64,000 nt of DNA from NCBI RefSeq assembly GCF_014647375.1, contig NZ_BMPB01000014.1, forward strand, positions 62,001 through 126,000, in the 5' to 3' direction. The position numbers and the translations under genes were made by a program. Under the pieces are notes generated by a model. It was not told the DNA's origin. It searched no databases and saw nothing but the letters and a program-made list of their open reading frames with translations. The DNA is from Parabacteroides faecis. Lineage in GTDB: Bacteria; Bacteroidota; Bacteroidia; Bacteroidales; Tannerellaceae. Below are positions 52,100-62,585 of this stretch, piece after piece (the stretch's first letter is position 1; every line of letters starts with the position of its first letter).

Positions 52100-55000
52100 A
52101 TGAAGCATTTTCTAATTAGCTCTCTTTTATTTTTATCCATCAGTTTTATATATTGTATAGATAGCCATGCTTTCCTAAACCGCGATGTTCATTTGTTAAC
52201 CATGCAGGATGGATTAGGAGACAATAAGGTAAATTGCATTTATAAAGACAAGAATGGTTTTATGTGGTTCGGTACCGATAACGGATTGAGCTGCTACGAC
52301 GGTTCGTCCGTCAAAAATTTTACCATGCAACTAACTTCCTATATGAATGTCTCTGCTATCGGCGAGCTTTCGGAGCATTGTCTCGGAGTGGTAGTCGACC
52401 AGACCCTCTATGCCTTCGACCGCTCTACCGAACGATTCATCTCTATAGAAGGAGGTCTGGAAAAAGGAAAATTGCTGCAGTTTATACCCGCCTATCCGAA
52501 CCAATGCCGGATTATCAGTTCAACGCATCTCTATTTGTATAACGTAAAAGAGAGAACGGATAAGGCACGACATGTGACTGCGCTTGAGCTGACTATGGAA
52601 GAGAAAGTGGGAGGGCTGGTGAAGGACAGAGACGGCATTACCCGTTGCACCCTGTCGGAAGACAGTACGAAAGTTTACCTGACCAACAGCCGTTTAGAGC
52701 TTATTGTCTATGACTTGAAAAGTAAGACCGTAACTCAGCAGATTTCATTAGGCAGTCCCAAGGTTCTTTCTATCAGTTCTATCTTAGAAGCAGGCAACAG
52801 AATATGGATTACTACCATTGACCACGGTATTATCTGTTATCATAAACACTCGGGGCACGTAGAACATATTTCCTATGAAGCAAAAGACGAGAAAAACCTA
52901 TTGTCGCATCCAGATGTCTATGAAATCGTTCAGTTAAACAATAACAGGCTTCTAGCGGTTACCTGGAACGGATATACATTGCTGGATCCAGGCAAAGGTA
53001 TCTCGGAAGAACTCACTACACATATATATAATAATGTATCCTTAGTGAATCAGAACCTCGAAACCCGTATGATTTGTGCTTTTTACGATTCGCAAGGAGT
53101 TTTATGGATAGGAACAAACGGAGGCGGAGTTATATATTCCGACTTAAGGTTGCAATACTTCAACCAGTATCACCAAGACAGGCATAATGAAATTTGTAGT
53201 ATACAGGTCGACGATGATGGATATGTGTGGCTGGCAACTTTTCACAAAGGTATTATGAAGAGTACCCACCCTTTCCATTCGAGCTCCTCTTTCAAATTCG
53301 TAACTGCCGGTAGTGAGGAAGTCAGAAAGAAAGAGACTGTCTTATGTACGATGAAAGACGCAGAGGGGAATATCTGGTTCGGCAATAAAGACGGGACACT
53401 GACTGTCTATGATAAACATGGAACCTTTAAAGTGCACCCTTTAGACATGGAGGTTACCATCAATCGTTCATCCATCTGGGCACTTCATATAGACCGGCAA
53501 AACAATTTTTGGATAGGCACAGACAAAGGATTGTTGTTGTTTAACTCGTCGTCCGGAAAATGCCAACACATAGAAGTACGCAAACAATCCCAACCCGGTA
53601 CTTTGACAGAATTGGAAATTCCTGTCCATGCCATTACAGAAACGAAAGATGGAACCGTGTGGGTTGGTACCGAGCAGCATGGCGTAGGTAAAATAGTTGA
53701 CCATGTCGCAGGAAAGAAAACTATGGAAATGGAATATGGAACCTCATTCAAGTTGCATAATGCTTCCGTCAAGTCACTCCTGGCTTCTTCCGATGGACAG
53801 CTATATGTCGGCTATGAAACCGGATTCGCCATCATAAACCCCGAAAACGGCACGATCCATAACTTCTACACAACGAAAAACGGATTATGCAATAATCATA
53901 CCGGGTGTATCACAGAAGATGCCAAAGGAGATATATGGATAGGCTCTAATTCGGGAATTTCCCGGTATAGCCGCCACCAACAGTTATTCTATCATTATTA
54001 TATATCAGGGAGTAACCGTTCAGCGTTTCTGTATGGGAAGTACTTGTTTTGGGGAAACAATAAGAGCCTGACTTATTTCGATCCAGACAATATAAACGTA
54101 TTTTCCTTTTCCGAAACAGCCGCTATTACGACTTTAGAAGTAAGCAACAAAACCGTGGCTATGGGAGAAAAGATAAACGGACAAGTCATCTTGAACAACA
54201 GCCTGTTTTATGCCAAAGAGATTGAACTGAACCACGACAACCGTGATTTCTCACTCACTTTCAGCAGCCTCTCTTTTTCAAAAGAACGGCAAAAATTACG
54301 TTACCGTCTCTATCCGTATCAAAAAGAATGGATGATAGCTAACGGAGGAGGGAAAGTTTCATACGCCAACTTACGGAAAGGAGACTATACTTTCGAGATA
54401 CAAAGTCTCTATCCCAATGAGCATATCGGAAAGATGACCTCTCTCAAGGTGACTATCCTTCCTCACTGGAGCGAGACATTCTTATTCAAGTTGATTCTCC
54501 TGGTTCTTATAAGTTTGGCCATACTAAGGATCATTTACCGTATCAGGGTACGCCAGAAAAGACTGGAATATGAACTACAGTTACAACACGAAGTATTTAC
54601 GGCTACTGTAGCACGCGACAAAGAGAAACAGATACGCATGGAGCGAGAGAATTTCTTCACCAACGCTGCCCACGAACTGCGTACTCCTTTAACCCTCATT
54701 CTATCCCCTTTACAAGAGTTGTTACAGAACCTCAAATCTTCGGATGCCATGTTTGAAAAACTGCAGATCATGTATCGTAACGGCTCCTCACTACACACAC
54801 TGGTTGATCATTTGCTTTACGTGCAAAAAATCGAGGCAGGCATGGTAAAACTGAGTTTATCAAAAGCTAATATAGTTGAATTAGCCTCCCGGGAGGCTAA
54901 TAGCTTCTGCCAGCTGGCAGAAGCCGAAGAGTCTAATTACACAATAGATTTACCATCCGAACCAGTGTGCCTGTGGATAGATATAGAGAAAATAACTTCG

Positions 55001-56200
55001 GCAATACGCAATTTACTATCCAATGCATTCAAGTATACTCCTCCAAAGGGCAACATTACATTACGTATAGACCAGACAAAAGTAGACGGTAAACTGTATT
55101 GCAGGGTAATAGTTTCAGATAGTGGCAAAGGTATTCCTTATGAGTTGCAAGAACGTATATTCGACTCTTTTATTACCGGTGAAAATACCCCCCTACTTTC
55201 CTCCAAAGTAGGCATCGGACTACGTATCGTCAAAAACACAATGGATTTGCATCATGGAACAGTGACATTGACAAGTACCCCAGGCAAAGGGAGTAAGTTT
55301 ACGTTGCTTATTCCCGAAGGGAACACCCACTTCGCAGAAGACAAATATCAACTTGTTAATCCTCCCACTGTAGAAGAACCGCTAATTTCTTTACCGGTAG
55401 CACCTCTTGTCGTTCAGGAAGAAAAGAATATAAAAAAGAGAAACTTACTTGTAGTGGAAGATAATAAGGAAATCCGCACTTACATCTGCAGTCTTTTCCG
55501 CAAAGACTATGCTGTATATGAGGCCGCTGACGGCGAGGAAGGTATACAGGTTGCTACCCGCCTCCTCCCCGACCTTATCATAACCGACATCATGATGCCT
55601 GTGAAAGATGGCTTTACCTGCTGTCGGGAAATACGTGAGCAGCCTTGTACTGCCCATATTCCTCTACTAATGCTGACTGCCAAAGCTGAAGATGCGGATA
55701 TCCTGCAAGGTACAAAGATGGGTGCAGACGATTACATGATGAAACCGTTCAACCCGGAAATATTGAAATCAAAGGTCGAAAACCTTATCTTACAACGGGA
55801 GCGACTGAAACGTATCTACACTAAGACTCTTATGTTAAAGCAAAAGCAAGCTGAGGAAGCAGGAGAAGAAGAGAAACCCGATGATTTTATGCAACAGGTT
55901 ATCAATGTGATAGAAGTAAATCTTTCGAATGAAGATTTTAACGTGAAGATACTGGCAGACCGGCTAAATATGAGTCAGCCTACTTTATACAGAAAGATAA
56001 AACAGCATAGCGAACTGGCAGCTATCGAGATAATCCGCAGGGTGCGTATGAGTAAGGCGGCGGAGCTTATCATGGAGAAGAAATACTCTATTCAGGAGAT
56101 AGCAGAAATGGTCGGTTATAGTGATACACGTACACTCCGGAAACATTTTGCCGGACAGTTTGGAGTGTCACCCTCTAAATACTTAGAGTCCGAAGACTAA
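52100..56200 (+). CDS. Hybrid two-component system sensor/regulator (HTCS)
   Basis: One-protein sensor and regulator, 1,366 residues from ATG 52100 (MKHFLISSLLFLSISFIYC gives the signal; the frame is open to 51962). Periplasmic part: Reg_prop beta-propeller repeats (for example DKNGFMWFGTDNGLSCYDG, DSQGVLWIGTNGGGVIY, DAKGDIWIGSNSGISRY) and a YYY domain (YRLYPYQKEWMIANGGGKVSYANLRKGDYTFEI). A membrane segment (FKLILLVLISLAILRIIY) follows. Kinase: phospho-His H858 in AAHELRTPLTLIL, N-box RNLLSNAFKYTPP, GIGLRIVK. Receiver: D1163 in LIITDIMMPVKDG. C-terminal AraC HTH (IKILADRLNMSQPTLYRKIKQHSE, IQEIAEMVGYSDTRTLRKHF). Divergent from the SusC-SusD-sulfatase operon, which it should activate on sensing an oligosaccharide. 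Confidence 0.95.
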   Translation: MKHFLISSLLFLSISFIYCIDSHAFLNRDVHLLTMQDGLGDNKVNCIYKDKNGFMWFGTDNGLSCYDGSSVKNFTMQLTSYMNVSAIGELSEHCLGVVVDQTLYAFDRSTERFISIEGGLEKGKLLQFIPAYPNQCRIISSTHLYLYNVKERTDKARHVTALELTMEEKVGGLVKDRDGITRCTLSEDSTKVYLTNSRLELIVYDLKSKTVTQQISLGSPKVLSISSILEAGNRIWITTIDHGIICYHKHSGHVEHISYEAKDEKNLLSHPDVYEIVQLNNNRLLAVTWNGYTLLDPGKGISEELTTHIYNNVSLVNQNLETRMICAFYDSQGVLWIGTNGGGVIYSDLRLQYFNQYHQDRHNEICSIQVDDDGYVWLATFHKGIMKSTHPFHSSSSFKFVTAGSEEVRKKETVLCTMKDAEGNIWFGNKDGTLTVYDKHGTFKVHPLDMEVTINRSSIWALHIDRQNNFWIGTDKGLLLFNSSSGKCQHIEVRKQSQPGTLTELEIPVHAITETKDGTVWVGTEQHGVGKIVDHVAGKKTMEMEYGTSFKLHNASVKSLLASSDGQLYVGYETGFAIINPENGTIHNFYTTKNGLCNNHTGCITEDAKGDIWIGSNSGISRYSRHQQLFYHYYISGSNRSAFLYGKYLFWGNNKSLTYFDPDNINVFSFSETAAITTLEVSNKTVAMGEKINGQVILNNSLFYAKEIELNHDNRDFSLTFSSLSFSKERQKLRYRLYPYQKEWMIANGGGKVSYANLRKGDYTFEIQSLYPNEHIGKMTSLKVTILPHWSETFLFKLILLVLISLAILRIIYRIRVRQKRLEYELQLQHEVFTATVARDKEKQIRMERENFFTNAAHELRTPLTLILSPLQELLQNLKSSDAMFEKLQIMYRNGSSLHTLVDHLLYVQKIEAGMVKLSLSKANIVELASREANSFCQLAEAEESNYTIDLPSEPVCLWIDIEKITSAIRNLLSNAFKYTPPKGNITLRIDQTKVDGKLYCRVIVSDSGKGIPYELQERIFDSFITGENTPLLSSKVGIGLRIVKNTMDLHHGTVTLTSTPGKGSKFTLLIPEGNTHFAEDKYQLVNPPTVEEPLISLPVAPLVVQEEKNIKKRNLLVVEDNKEIRTYICSLFRKDYAVYEAADGEEGIQVATRLLPDLIITDIMMPVKDGFTCCREIREQPCTAHIPLLMLTAKAEDADILQGTKMGADDYMMKPFNPEILKSKVENLILQRERLKRIYTKTLMLKQKQAEEAGEEEKPDDFMQQVINVIEVNLSNEDFNVKILADRLNMSQPTLYRKIKQHSELAAIEIIRRVRMSKAAELIMEKKYSIQEIAEMVGYSDTRTLRKHFAGQFGVSPSKYLESED

Positions 56201-56302
56201 ATACAAAATAAAGTATCTGTGGAGAAGACAGACTCATACAAGAACAATACGTCTTCAGTTGATTTAAGAAATCGAATGGCAACAGCAATTCATCTGCATG
56301 GA

Positions 56303-56331
56303 AAAAGCTGCCCCACAGAATGGAGCAGCTT
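56303..56331 (-). terminator. Intrinsic terminator after the fumarase gene
   Basis: AAAGCTGC (56303-56310) and GCAGCTTT (56324-56331) arms with further pairing in the loop; on the minus strand a T run follows. About 25 bases beyond the fumarase stop. Confidence 0.65.
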
Positions 56332-56354
56332 TCACCTCTTATAATGAATTAGTC

Positions 56355-57995
56355 TTATTTACTGCAAGAACAACGCGGCTTCAGTTGTTTGAAGAAATCG
56401 TTGCCTTTATCGTCAACCAGGATAAATGCAGGGAAGTCTTCCACTTCGATCTTCCAGATTGCCTCCATTCCCAACTCCGGATATTCCAGACATTCTACTT
56501 TCTTGATGCTTTCCTGTGCAAGGATAGCTGCCGGACCACCGATACTTCCCAGATAGAAACCACCATGCTTCTTACAAGCGTCTGTTACTTGCTGGCTACG
56601 ATTACCCTTGGCAATCATGATCATGCTACCGCCATTATCCTGGAACAAGTCCACGTACGAGTCCATACGACCGGCAGTTGTCGGGCCGAAAGAACCGGAA
56701 GCCATTCCGGCAGGAGTCTTGGCAGGACCTGCATAATAAATAGGATGATCTTTGATGTATTGAGGCAGACCTTCACCCTTGTCGATACGCTCTTTCAATT
56801 TGGCATGAGCAATGTCACGACCTACAACGATCGTTCCGCTCAGAGAAAGACGAGTTGAAACCGGATATTTAGTCAGTTCTTTCAGGATATCGGCCATCGG
56901 CTGGTTCAGATTGATCTTTACAGCATTACCTTCACCTGCTTTACGTAATTCTTCAGGGATCAGGCGACCCGGATTTGAATCCATCTTTTCGATCCAGATA
57001 CCGTCTTTATTAATCTTACATTTGATGTTACGGTCGGCAGAGCAGGAAACACCCATACCTACCGGGCAAGAAGCACCATGACGGGGCAAACGAACAATAC
57101 GAACGTCGTGAGCATAATACTTACCACCGAACTGGGCTCCCAGACCGATGTTATGAGCAGCTTCTAATACTTCTTTTTCCAATTCGATATCACGGAAAGC
57201 CTGTCCGCCTTCGTTACCGCTTGTAGGCAGGTTATCGTAATAATGAGTAGAAGCCAGCTTCACTGTTAGCAGATTCTTTTCAGCAGAAGTACCGCCGATA
57301 ACGAACGCAATATGATAAGGAGGGCAAGCAGCCGTACCTAATGTCTTCATTTTTTCTACCAGGAACGGAACCAGGGTCGTCGGATTCAGGATCGCTTTCG
57401 TTTCCTGGAACAGATAAGTCTTGTTGGCAGAACCACCGCCCTTAGCGACACAAAGGAATTTATATTCCATACCTTCGGTAGCTTCGATGTCGATCTGTGC
57501 AGGTAAGTTACATTTCGTATTTACCTCGTCGTACATATTTAAAGGAGCATTCTGTGAATAACGCAGGTTTTCCTCCGTATACGTTTTGTAAACACCTAGA
57601 GAAAGCGCTTCTTCATCGCAATATCCTGTCCATACATGTTGGCCTTTTTCACCGTGGATAATAGCCGTACCGGTATCCTGACAGAAAGGGAGCTGACCTT
57701 TTGCAGATACTTCCGCATTACGCAGAAAAGTCAGTGCCACGAACTTGTCGTTGTCGCTGGCTTCCGGATCGCTCAGGATCTTAGCCACCTGTTCGTTGTG
57801 CTCAGGACGAAGCATGAAAGCCACGTCACGGAAAGCAGCGTTAGCCATCGCTGTAAGTCCCTCTTTTGCAATTTTCAGCATCGGTTGTCCTTCAAACTCG
57901 GATACCGATACATACTCTTTTGTAAGCAGATAATACTCTGTCGTATCCGGTCCGAGTGGGAACGGTGCCTGATACTTAAAAGGAGGTGTTGCCAT
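56355..57995 (-). CDS. Class I fumarate hydratase (iron-sulfur fumarase)
   Basis: Interconverts fumarate and malate with a [4Fe-4S] cluster; 546 residues, cytoplasmic. N-terminal half: [71 protein letters not shown]-terminal half: [70 protein letters not shown]. Cys in FCQDTG, ACPPYH and the C-terminal region are candidates for cluster binding. In Bacteroidales this enzyme serves the reductive branch to succinate. A frame on the opposite strand (56298-56858) is an artefact. TAAGTTTG on the minus strand (complement of 58059-58066) is a likely -7 box. Confidence 0.95.
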   Translation of the reverse strand: MATPPFKYQAPFPLGPDTTEYYLLTKEYVSVSEFEGQPMLKIAKEGLTAMANAAFRDVAFMLRPEHNEQVAKILSDPEASDNDKFVALTFLRNAEVSAKGQLPFCQDTGTAIIHGEKGQHVWTGYCDEEALSLGVYKTYTEENLRYSQNAPLNMYDEVNTKCNLPAQIDIEATEGMEYKFLCVAKGGGSANKTYLFQETKAILNPTTLVPFLVEKMKTLGTAACPPYHIAFVIGGTSAEKNLLTVKLASTHYYDNLPTSGNEGGQAFRDIELEKEVLEAAHNIGLGAQFGGKYYAHDVRIVRLPRHGASCPVGMGVSCSADRNIKCKINKDGIWIEKMDSNPGRLIPEELRKAGEGNAVKINLNQPMADILKELTKYPVSTRLSLSGTIVVGRDIAHAKLKERIDKGEGLPQYIKDHPIYYAGPAKTPAGMASGSFGPTTAGRMDSYVDLFQDNGGSMIMIAKGNRSQQVTDACKKHGGFYLGSIGGPAAILAQESIKKVECLEYPELGMEAIWKIEVEDFPAFILVDDKGNDFFKQLKPRCSCSK

Positions 57996-58142
57996 ATCTT
58001 TATTATTTAATTATGTAATATTGGTTTTACAATTTCAGAATCATTCTTTTTCGCTTGGCAAACTTAGATAAAAATCACGAAATACGGGAGTGCTTTCACA
58101 AATTTGTTCACCGGAAACAATTAATTAGTTAAAAGAAAAACA

Positions 58143-58150
58143 TATATTTG
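58143..58150 (+). promoter_or_regulatory. Promoter -7 box for the secreted protease gene
   Basis: TATATTTG lies 7 bases before the ATG at 58158, so the transcript would be nearly leaderless. The -33 region has no clear TTTG. Confidence 0.4.
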
Positions 58151-58157
58151 CACGTAT

Positions 58158-60389
58158 ATGAAAAAGCTAGTCACACTTTTCATCCTGTGTATATTGTCAT
58201 CTAACCAATTGGCAGGGCAGGTCAGCCACGGAGGCAAACCTCTTCCGTTTGCGACACTCAGTACCCGTTCGGGAAGCCAGTTCAAAGAGATGCCTCCTTT
58301 CGACGTTGCTGAACAATTACGAATCGACTCACTGAATGAAAGCGACCTGCGTAGCGGATTCCATTTCGCTTACAAATTCATGACAGATTTTACCCCGGAG
58401 AATTCAGGAAACTGGTTCACGCAAGCTGACGGCACGCGGGTATGGCGGTTAGGCATACGGTCGGCAGGAGCCTACTCGATCAATGTCCTATTCTCCGAAT
58501 ACGAAATTCCGGAAGGCGCCCAGCTTTTCTTGTATAACCCGGACCAGACACATATATTAGGCGCTTTCAACCATCTGAACAACTCCGAGTTAGGCAGACT
58601 CCCCGTCTCACCGGTCCAGGGCGACGAACTGATCATCGAATATCAGGAACCTGCCAATGTTCCGTTTCACGGCAGATTGAAAGTAGGTGAGATAAATCAT
58701 GATTACCGCAACCTCAGAGGACATGAACCTATCGGGCACAGCCCTATTTATCATTGGTGCATAAAACCATTGGCATGCTTCCAAAACAATACGGACAAAT
58801 ACAACGAAATAGGCCGTAGCTCCGTACTGATCATCGTCAATGGACAAAATGCCTGTTCGGGTACTTTAATTAATAACACATCGAATGACGGAAAACCCTA
58901 TCTGTTAACGGCATCACATTGCCTGAACGATCAGTTCTCGATCAAAAATCCTGATTATGAAATGATAGCGGGTAATATCGTTACATTCTTTAATTACGAA
59001 AGTCCACTTTGCGATCCTGTTATGAGAGGCACAGAAGAAATGTCGATGGCTTCGACTCATTTCAGGGCGACCAACGAAAACACCGACATGGCCTTACTGG
59101 AACTGACGGAAATTCCGCCGGTTTATTATCAACCTTATTATGCCGGTTGGAATGCAAAAGATCAAGGTTCTGCCCCCTATGTCGGAATCCATCACCCGGA
59201 TGGTTCTGTAAAACGGCTCAACACGACCGATCAAGTCGAGTTAACGACCTATCCATATACAGATAATTTTATAAAGAACGGGCACTGGCACATAAAAGAA
59301 TGGACCGACGGCTGCACACGCCCGGGTTCCTCCGGCTCCGGCTTGTTTGATAACAACAACCAAATTATCGGGGGACTTTCAGGAGGTATATCCAGTTGTC
59401 CGTCACCTTATGACGATTTCTATTTCGCTTTAAGCCAAAGCTGGGACGTCTCGCCGGACGCAGATAAACAACTGAAAGCATGGCTCGACCAGGCAGGAAC
59501 AAACACTGCACGAACCTGTAAAGGACTCGACCCTTACAGTGTCACCCCTTGCATCCGTCTGAGCAATGTCAAAGAAAGCGGAAAAGCGGAAAATGTAGAA
59601 GCGACGCCCCTCCCCTCTCCCGGAACGGGTCCGGCCTTCGGAAACAATTCGCTGAACATGAACGAGTTCGCTGAAGCTTACAAAATAACCGGAGAGGCGA
59701 AAATATACGGTACATATATCGTGAATCCGGCTATAAGCAAAGACAAAGAGATAGATGTAGAAATTACTGTTTACGGTGGCTCCGGCAAACCGGAAACATT
59801 GCTACATACCGAATCATTCAAACCGTCGTTCGTAACCACCAATAACAACATCGATTTTATCGATTCCATTAAGCCATTGAACCGTGATCAGGAGACGTTC
59901 ATCACGTTTTCCGAACCGGTAGATGTATCCGGCGATTTCTTTATCGGATATAAGATCAAGACAGCAACTGCCGCCACCTCTTTCTCGGCATATAATCTCC
60001 CGAAAGGAGAAACAAGCAAAAACACTACGTGGATCAACTACAAAGGGCAATGGATAGAGGCATCCGCCCATCCGGCCTCTCCCATGAGCACTTCCCTGTT
60101 CATCGATCCCGTCATCCAATACAATACGGCTTCAGCCAACACACCTATCGACAACAACAACCCAATTCGCATATTCACGGAAACGGCATCCGAAACAGTC
60201 CATATCCTGCTACCTGCCACAATCCGTGAAGCCCGATATTCCATCATATCCATGAACGGAAATACATTACAAAGCGGGATTGTCCGCAGCGGACAAAATA
60301 CGATCCCGGTAGCAGGTGCCACATCAGGTATTTATCTGATACAAATCACCTACGGCGAGACGGGTTTTACGCAAAAGATATTATTTTAA
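58158..60389 (+). CDS. Secreted trypsin-like serine protease (lysyl-endopeptidase type) with C-terminal sorting domain
   Basis: 743-residue exported protease. Signal peptide MKKLVTLFILCILSSNQLAG; N-terminal prodomain about 25-190; S1-type catalytic domain with triad H254 in TASHC, D310 in ENTDMALLEL and S392 in GSSGSGLFD, plus several Cys for disulfides (ACSGTLI, CTRPGSSG). It resembles Achromobacter lysyl endopeptidase-like proteins. A beta-sandwich at about 490-640 is followed by a C-terminal segment (ARYSIISMNGNTLQSG, TSGIYLIQITYGETGFTQKILF) that looks like a type IX secretion sorting domain. Export to the surface or medium by that system is inferred. No neighbouring operon partner. Confidence 0.85.
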   Translation: MKKLVTLFILCILSSNQLAGQVSHGGKPLPFATLSTRSGSQFKEMPPFDVAEQLRIDSLNESDLRSGFHFAYKFMTDFTPENSGNWFTQADGTRVWRLGIRSAGAYSINVLFSEYEIPEGAQLFLYNPDQTHILGAFNHLNNSELGRLPVSPVQGDELIIEYQEPANVPFHGRLKVGEINHDYRNLRGHEPIGHSPIYHWCIKPLACFQNNTDKYNEIGRSSVLIIVNGQNACSGTLINNTSNDGKPYLLTASHCLNDQFSIKNPDYEMIAGNIVTFFNYESPLCDPVMRGTEEMSMASTHFRATNENTDMALLELTEIPPVYYQPYYAGWNAKDQGSAPYVGIHHPDGSVKRLNTTDQVELTTYPYTDNFIKNGHWHIKEWTDGCTRPGSSGSGLFDNNNQIIGGLSGGISSCPSPYDDFYFALSQSWDVSPDADKQLKAWLDQAGTNTARTCKGLDPYSVTPCIRLSNVKESGKAENVEATPLPSPGTGPAFGNNSLNMNEFAEAYKITGEAKIYGTYIVNPAISKDKEIDVEITVYGGSGKPETLLHTESFKPSFVTTNNNIDFIDSIKPLNRDQETFITFSEPVDVSGDFFIGYKIKTATAATSFSAYNLPKGETSKNTTWINYKGQWIEASAHPASPMSTSLFIDPVIQYNTASANTPIDNNNPIRIFTETASETVHILLPATIREARYSIISMNGNTLQSGIVRSGQNTIPVAGATSGIYLIQITYGETGFTQKILF

Positions 60390-60693
60390 TCAAAAATACA
60401 CAATAAGTGAACGACAGACGAAGCATGTCAAGATAGACAAAGAGAAATGAAACTTGAAATTTTAACTAAAATACAGTCGGACAAGCATCATTAGAACGTC
60501 CGTAAATCCTGCATTTTATATCCTTTTTAAGGAAAAAAGAGGCACGGATTCATTAATAAGTATTAATTAGAAAGATTTTATCGTATCTTTGCTATTCATA
60601 ACAAAAAAATGCTTTAGTTTTGCACTTTGATGGCTAAGGGACAATTGAAAGTGAATATATAAACATAGTAACATTTTAAACTTACATCAAATT
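60390..60693. other. Non-coding region upstream of the TPR lipoprotein gene
   Basis: No gene seen. Two -7 box matches lie on the plus strand: TATCTTTG (60584-60591) and TAGTTTTG (60615-60622); neither has a TTTG at ideal -33 distance. The second is closer and probably drives the strongly biased gene at 60694, leaving a 5' leader of about 65 bases. Confidence 0.5.
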
Positions 60694-62385
60694 ATGAACA
60701 AAAAGTTTTTATTGTCATTCTTTGTAATGGCAGCAATTTTAACCCTTTCTTCTTGTTCAAACAAGTTGAAACCGCTAGCTGAAGAGTACATCAAAGCTGA
60801 GCCGCAGCCGCTAGAGGCTATCGGAGGCAAAGTACCCGTGACTATCAACGCTACTTTCCCTGCAAAATGGTTCAACAAGAAAGCAACTGTAACAGTAACT
60901 CCGGTTCTTCGCTATGCCGGTGGTGAAGCATGGGGAACTTCTTACACTTATCAAGGTGAGAAAGTAAAAGGTAACAATCAGGTTATCCCGCAGAAAGAAG
61001 GTGCTAACGTAACCATGAAATCTGCTTTCACTTACAAACCTGAAATGAAGAAATCAGAATTGTATCTGACTTTCGATGCAAAGATCAAAAACAAAACAGT
61101 TAAATTGCCGGACGTAAAGATCGGTGAAGGTGTAATCGCAACTTCTGAACTGGCTGACGCTGCTACTGCAACTGCTGCTATCGCTGCTGACAAATTCCAG
61201 CGTATTATCAAAGAAGCTCACGATGCTAACATCATGTTCTTGATCCAGCAGGCTGAACTTCGTTCAAAAGAACTGAACTCTACTGCTATCGCAGACTGGA
61301 AAGACTTGGTTAAAAATGCAGACGAAGCTCCTAACCAGAACGTAGCAATCGAAATTTCTGCTTATGCATCTCCTGATGGTGGTGTTAAACTGAATACAGG
61401 TTTGGCTGAAAGACGTGAAGGTAATACTTCTAAATATCTGGCTAAAGAATTGAAGAAAATGAAAGTGGATGCTCCGGTTGACGCACGTTACACTGCTCAG
61501 GACTGGGAAGGCTTCAAAGAATTGGTATCTGCTTCCAACCTGCAGGATAAAGACCTCGTATTAAGAGTTATCTCTATGTACCAGGATCCTGAAACAAGAG
61601 AAAAAGAAATCAAAAACATCTCTGCTGTATATTCTGATCTGGCAGAAACTATCTTACCTCAGTTACGTCGTTCTCGTTTGACTGCTAACATCGAAATCAT
61701 CGGTAAGTCTGACGACGAAATCAGCGCATTGGCTAAGAGCAATCCTTCTGAACTGAACATCGAAGAAATTCTGTATGCTGCTACTCTGACTAACAACGAT
61801 GCTGAAAAGATGACAATCTATACTAAAGCTTCTGAACTGTATCCTAACTGCTACCGCACTTGGAACAACATCGGTATGATGGCATTCAAGGCTGGTGACC
61901 TGGCTAAGGCTGAACAGATGTTCAACAAATCTAACTCTGTTAAGGCTAACAACGAAGCTAACATGAACTTAGGTCTTATCGCTCTGACTAAGGGTGACCA
62001 GGCTAAAGCTCAGCAATTGTTCGGTAACGCAGCAGGCGTAGCTGAATTAGGCGAAGCTCTGGGTGTTCTTTACCTGGAACAAGGCGAATGGGCTAAGGCT
62101 GTTAACTCTTTCGGTTCTGTTAAGACTAACAACGCTGCATTGGCTCAGATCTTGGTAAAAGATTACAGCAAAGCATCTCAGACTCTGAACGCTGTTGCTA
62201 ATCCTGACGCAATCACTTCTTATCTGAAAGCTGTTGTAGCTGCTCGTACAAACGACGCTAACGGCGTTGTAAGCAACCTGAAGGCTGCTATCGCTGCTGA
62301 CAGAGCTTTGGCTAAAGAAGCTGCTATCGACCTGGAATTTGCAAAATATGCAACTAACAGCGAATTCGCTAGCTTGGTTAAGTAA
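60694..62385 (+). CDS. TPR-containing OmpA-like lipoprotein, probably highly expressed
   Basis: 563 residues. Lipoprotein signal MNKKFLLSFFVMAAILTLSSC. The N-terminal part (about 30-140) is beta-rich; the middle (ADWKDLVKNADEAPNQNVAIEISAYASPDGGVKLNTGLAERREGNTSKYLAKEL) resembles an OmpA-like peptidoglycan-binding fold (SAYASPDG, LAERRE). The C-terminal 200 residues hold TPR repeats (NNIGMMAFKAGDLAKAEQMFNKSNSVKANNEANMNLGLIALTKGDQAKAQQLFG). Codons are strongly restricted (GCT, TCT, CTG, AAC, GGT), unlike neighbours, a sign of high expression. Probably a cell-envelope structural or assembly protein tying the outer membrane to peptidoglycan; exact function unknown. Confidence 0.85.
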   Translation: MNKKFLLSFFVMAAILTLSSCSNKLKPLAEEYIKAEPQPLEAIGGKVPVTINATFPAKWFNKKATVTVTPVLRYAGGEAWGTSYTYQGEKVKGNNQVIPQKEGANVTMKSAFTYKPEMKKSELYLTFDAKIKNKTVKLPDVKIGEGVIATSELADAATATAAIAADKFQRIIKEAHDANIMFLIQQAELRSKELNSTAIADWKDLVKNADEAPNQNVAIEISAYASPDGGVKLNTGLAERREGNTSKYLAKELKKMKVDAPVDARYTAQDWEGFKELVSASNLQDKDLVLRVISMYQDPETREKEIKNISAVYSDLAETILPQLRRSRLTANIEIIGKSDDEISALAKSNPSELNIEEILYAATLTNNDAEKMTIYTKASELYPNCYRTWNNIGMMAFKAGDLAKAEQMFNKSNSVKANNEANMNLGLIALTKGDQAKAQQLFGNAAGVAELGEALGVLYLEQGEWAKAVNSFGSVKTNNAALAQILVKDYSKASQTLNAVANPDAITSYLKAVVAARTNDANGVVSNLKAAIAADRALAKEAAIDLEFAKYATNSEFASLVK

Positions 62386-62408
62386 TTAAGTTTACAACCT
62401 ACATATAA

Positions 62409-62446
62409 AAAGGCTGCTTCCGTATTGGGAGCAGCCTTTATTTTTT
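62409..62446 (+). terminator. Intrinsic terminator after the TPR lipoprotein gene
   Basis: AAAGGCTGC and GCAGCCTTT arms with extra TCC/GGG pairing and an ATTTTTT run. Confidence 0.85.
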
Positions 62447-62585
62447 AAGACATAACAACCGTTTTGCAGAAACAAATGATACACAAATATGGTTCTTATT
62501 ATATAATTTAAGACAAAATGTTTTGTCATCTTGTCAACCTTTTACACCTTTGCGTGCCAATTTAAATAAACAGACGTTTTATCAG

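Noticed and set aside
56298-56858. 186-residue frame on the plus strand
   Set aside because: It lies almost fully opposite the conserved fumarase gene and lacks a recognisable domain; its composition mirrors the other strand.
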